Assembly (NCBI GenBank): GCA_030374765.1
Contig: JARGXX010000098.1
Coordinates: 682,001-746,000 of the forward strand
DNA length: 64,000 nt
Direction: 5' to 3'
Source: Agarophyton chilense
Lineage: Eukaryota; Rhodophyta; Florideophyceae; Gracilariales; Gracilariaceae
The notes below the pieces were generated by a model. It did not search any database. It was not told the origin of the DNA and saw only the letters and a program-made list of their open reading frames with translations. Shown one piece after another: positions 63,081 to 64,000 of this stretch. Positions within the stretch are counted from its first letter, which is position 1. Each line of letters begins with the position of its first letter. The position numbers and the translations under genes were made by a program.

Positions 63081-64000
63081 AGGTCGGGTGGCTGGTGAGA
63101 TATGTCTTCACCAAGCATGGCCACCCCTGTCACAATTGAAAAGACAAGCACCTAGTAGACTAATTTTACCCCTTTTGGTTCCTACAGTCGACCATAAAGG
63201 TAAGCCCAGCGTCTTTACAGTTTTCCTGACCCGCGTGCGCTGTACATCACCGTCTACCAATATGATGTTAGAAAGCCCGTCGTTCCTGTTGCACCCTTCA
63301 GCGGTTGGTGCTGTCACACCTTACAGATATCTTCAATCTCCTCCTCCTAGGTCGAGCACATCCCGTGCTCCCTAGAACTGTCAGGTCTTACACCACTTGC
63401 TACTGTTTTGGTTTATGCCACATACACGTGTAAATCCACTTGCCAACCGACATCCCTTCATCACTTCCAAATACGCTTAACAAACATGAGTCAGCCGTGA
63501 GTACGAGTGGCTCCCATTGTAGACGTCGGCAACGGAAAGAGCCATGCGACAAAAAAAGTAAAGCGTCGGCGAAGCCATCCAGCGCAAACGGCGACGCAAA
63601 TGCCTCATGCGCAAAGACCTGCTTCTAGATGCGGACGACAACTTGCTCCTCCACAGTCGACCCCGATACCACTGCGCTAGAAAAGACATTTGCCGCATCT
63701 CTATGCGTTTCCAAAACATATCCTCGAGCCGCTTCAACATCAGTTATTTCACCGAGAAGGAATGCTCGCGCCAAATCCGCTCCCGATCACATGATTTTCA
63801 ACGCGGGTGCTCACTAACAGTCGGGGTGGCAGGGAAGACACATCGTAACAGGTACCGTTGTGACCCCTTCATAGCTACCTGCATCCTACTAGGTCGTCTC
63901 GCCTACCCTCTACGTTGGAAGGACACGGAAACCACTTTCGATATGCGCACTTCTGCTCTTTGTGAAAATTTTTGGGAGGTGGTGCCCAGTTTTTTTATGC
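63081..64000. other. No recognisable gene
   Basis: Short frames at 63440-63817 are Ser/Thr/Lys-rich and might be the start of another element's Gag, but nothing confirms this. Confidence 0.35.

Overview
This window reads as nuclear DNA of a red alga with a primary plastid; a Porphyridium-like unicell fits best. It carries nuclear genes for two lumenal photosystem II subunits, PsbO and PsbU. Both have a plastid transit peptide with an early phenylalanine followed by a thylakoid signal, and neither starts with an ER signal peptide as in secondary-plastid algae. PsbU is kept in the red lineage and lost from green plants. Genes are tightly packed, GC-rich and mostly intron-free; the introns seen are short GT-AG introns, one with a TACTAAC branch site. 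Species assignment is inference.

Region 1 (1-5 kb) is a small zone of decay: an unrecognised reading frame running off the left edge, a SINE-like element, a PAP2 phosphatase with one in-frame TGA, a broken transposon-type SANT/NAM gene, and one intact small Cys-rich protein.

Region 2 (6-30 kb) is the working part. In order it holds an ABHD17-type serine hydrolase (-), a cytochrome P450 (-), psbO (+), psbU (-), tRNA-Val(AAC) (+), an MFS transporter (+), an organophosphate:phosphate antiporter with a zinc-finger tail (-), a PHD-finger protein (+), a four-exon mitochondrial carrier (-), THO complex subunit 5 (+), a subtilisin-like pseudoprotease with one membrane span (+), a Ser/Pro/Arg-rich protein (+) and an HAD phosphatase (-). 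Themes are photosynthesis, metabolite transport, lipid and sterol-type oxidation, and chromatin or mRNA export. Several pairs share divergent promoters (P450/psbO, antiporter/PHD, carrier/THOC5) or converge (psbO/psbU, MFS/antiporter).

Region 3 (30-64 kb) is a graveyard. Decayed copies of host-type genes (a dihydroneopterin aldolase, a cyclic-nucleotide-binding-like protein, a protein kinase fragment, an inositol-monophosphatase-family enzyme, the rRNA-processing factor PWP2) are interleaved with remnants of at least four transposon groups: two Harbinger-like DDE transposases, a hAT-like transposase, a pogo/Tigger-like transposase, and LTR elements with a Gag remnant, three related LTRs and a tRNA-Lys-type primer site. 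One transposon-type SANT gene there has its main part intact. Interruptions are single stops (often TGA) and small frameshifts. GC content falls and long AT-rich gaps appear. This looks like a transposon-rich region next to a gene-rich arm. All calls rest on reading the sequence and remembered family motifs; no searches were run.
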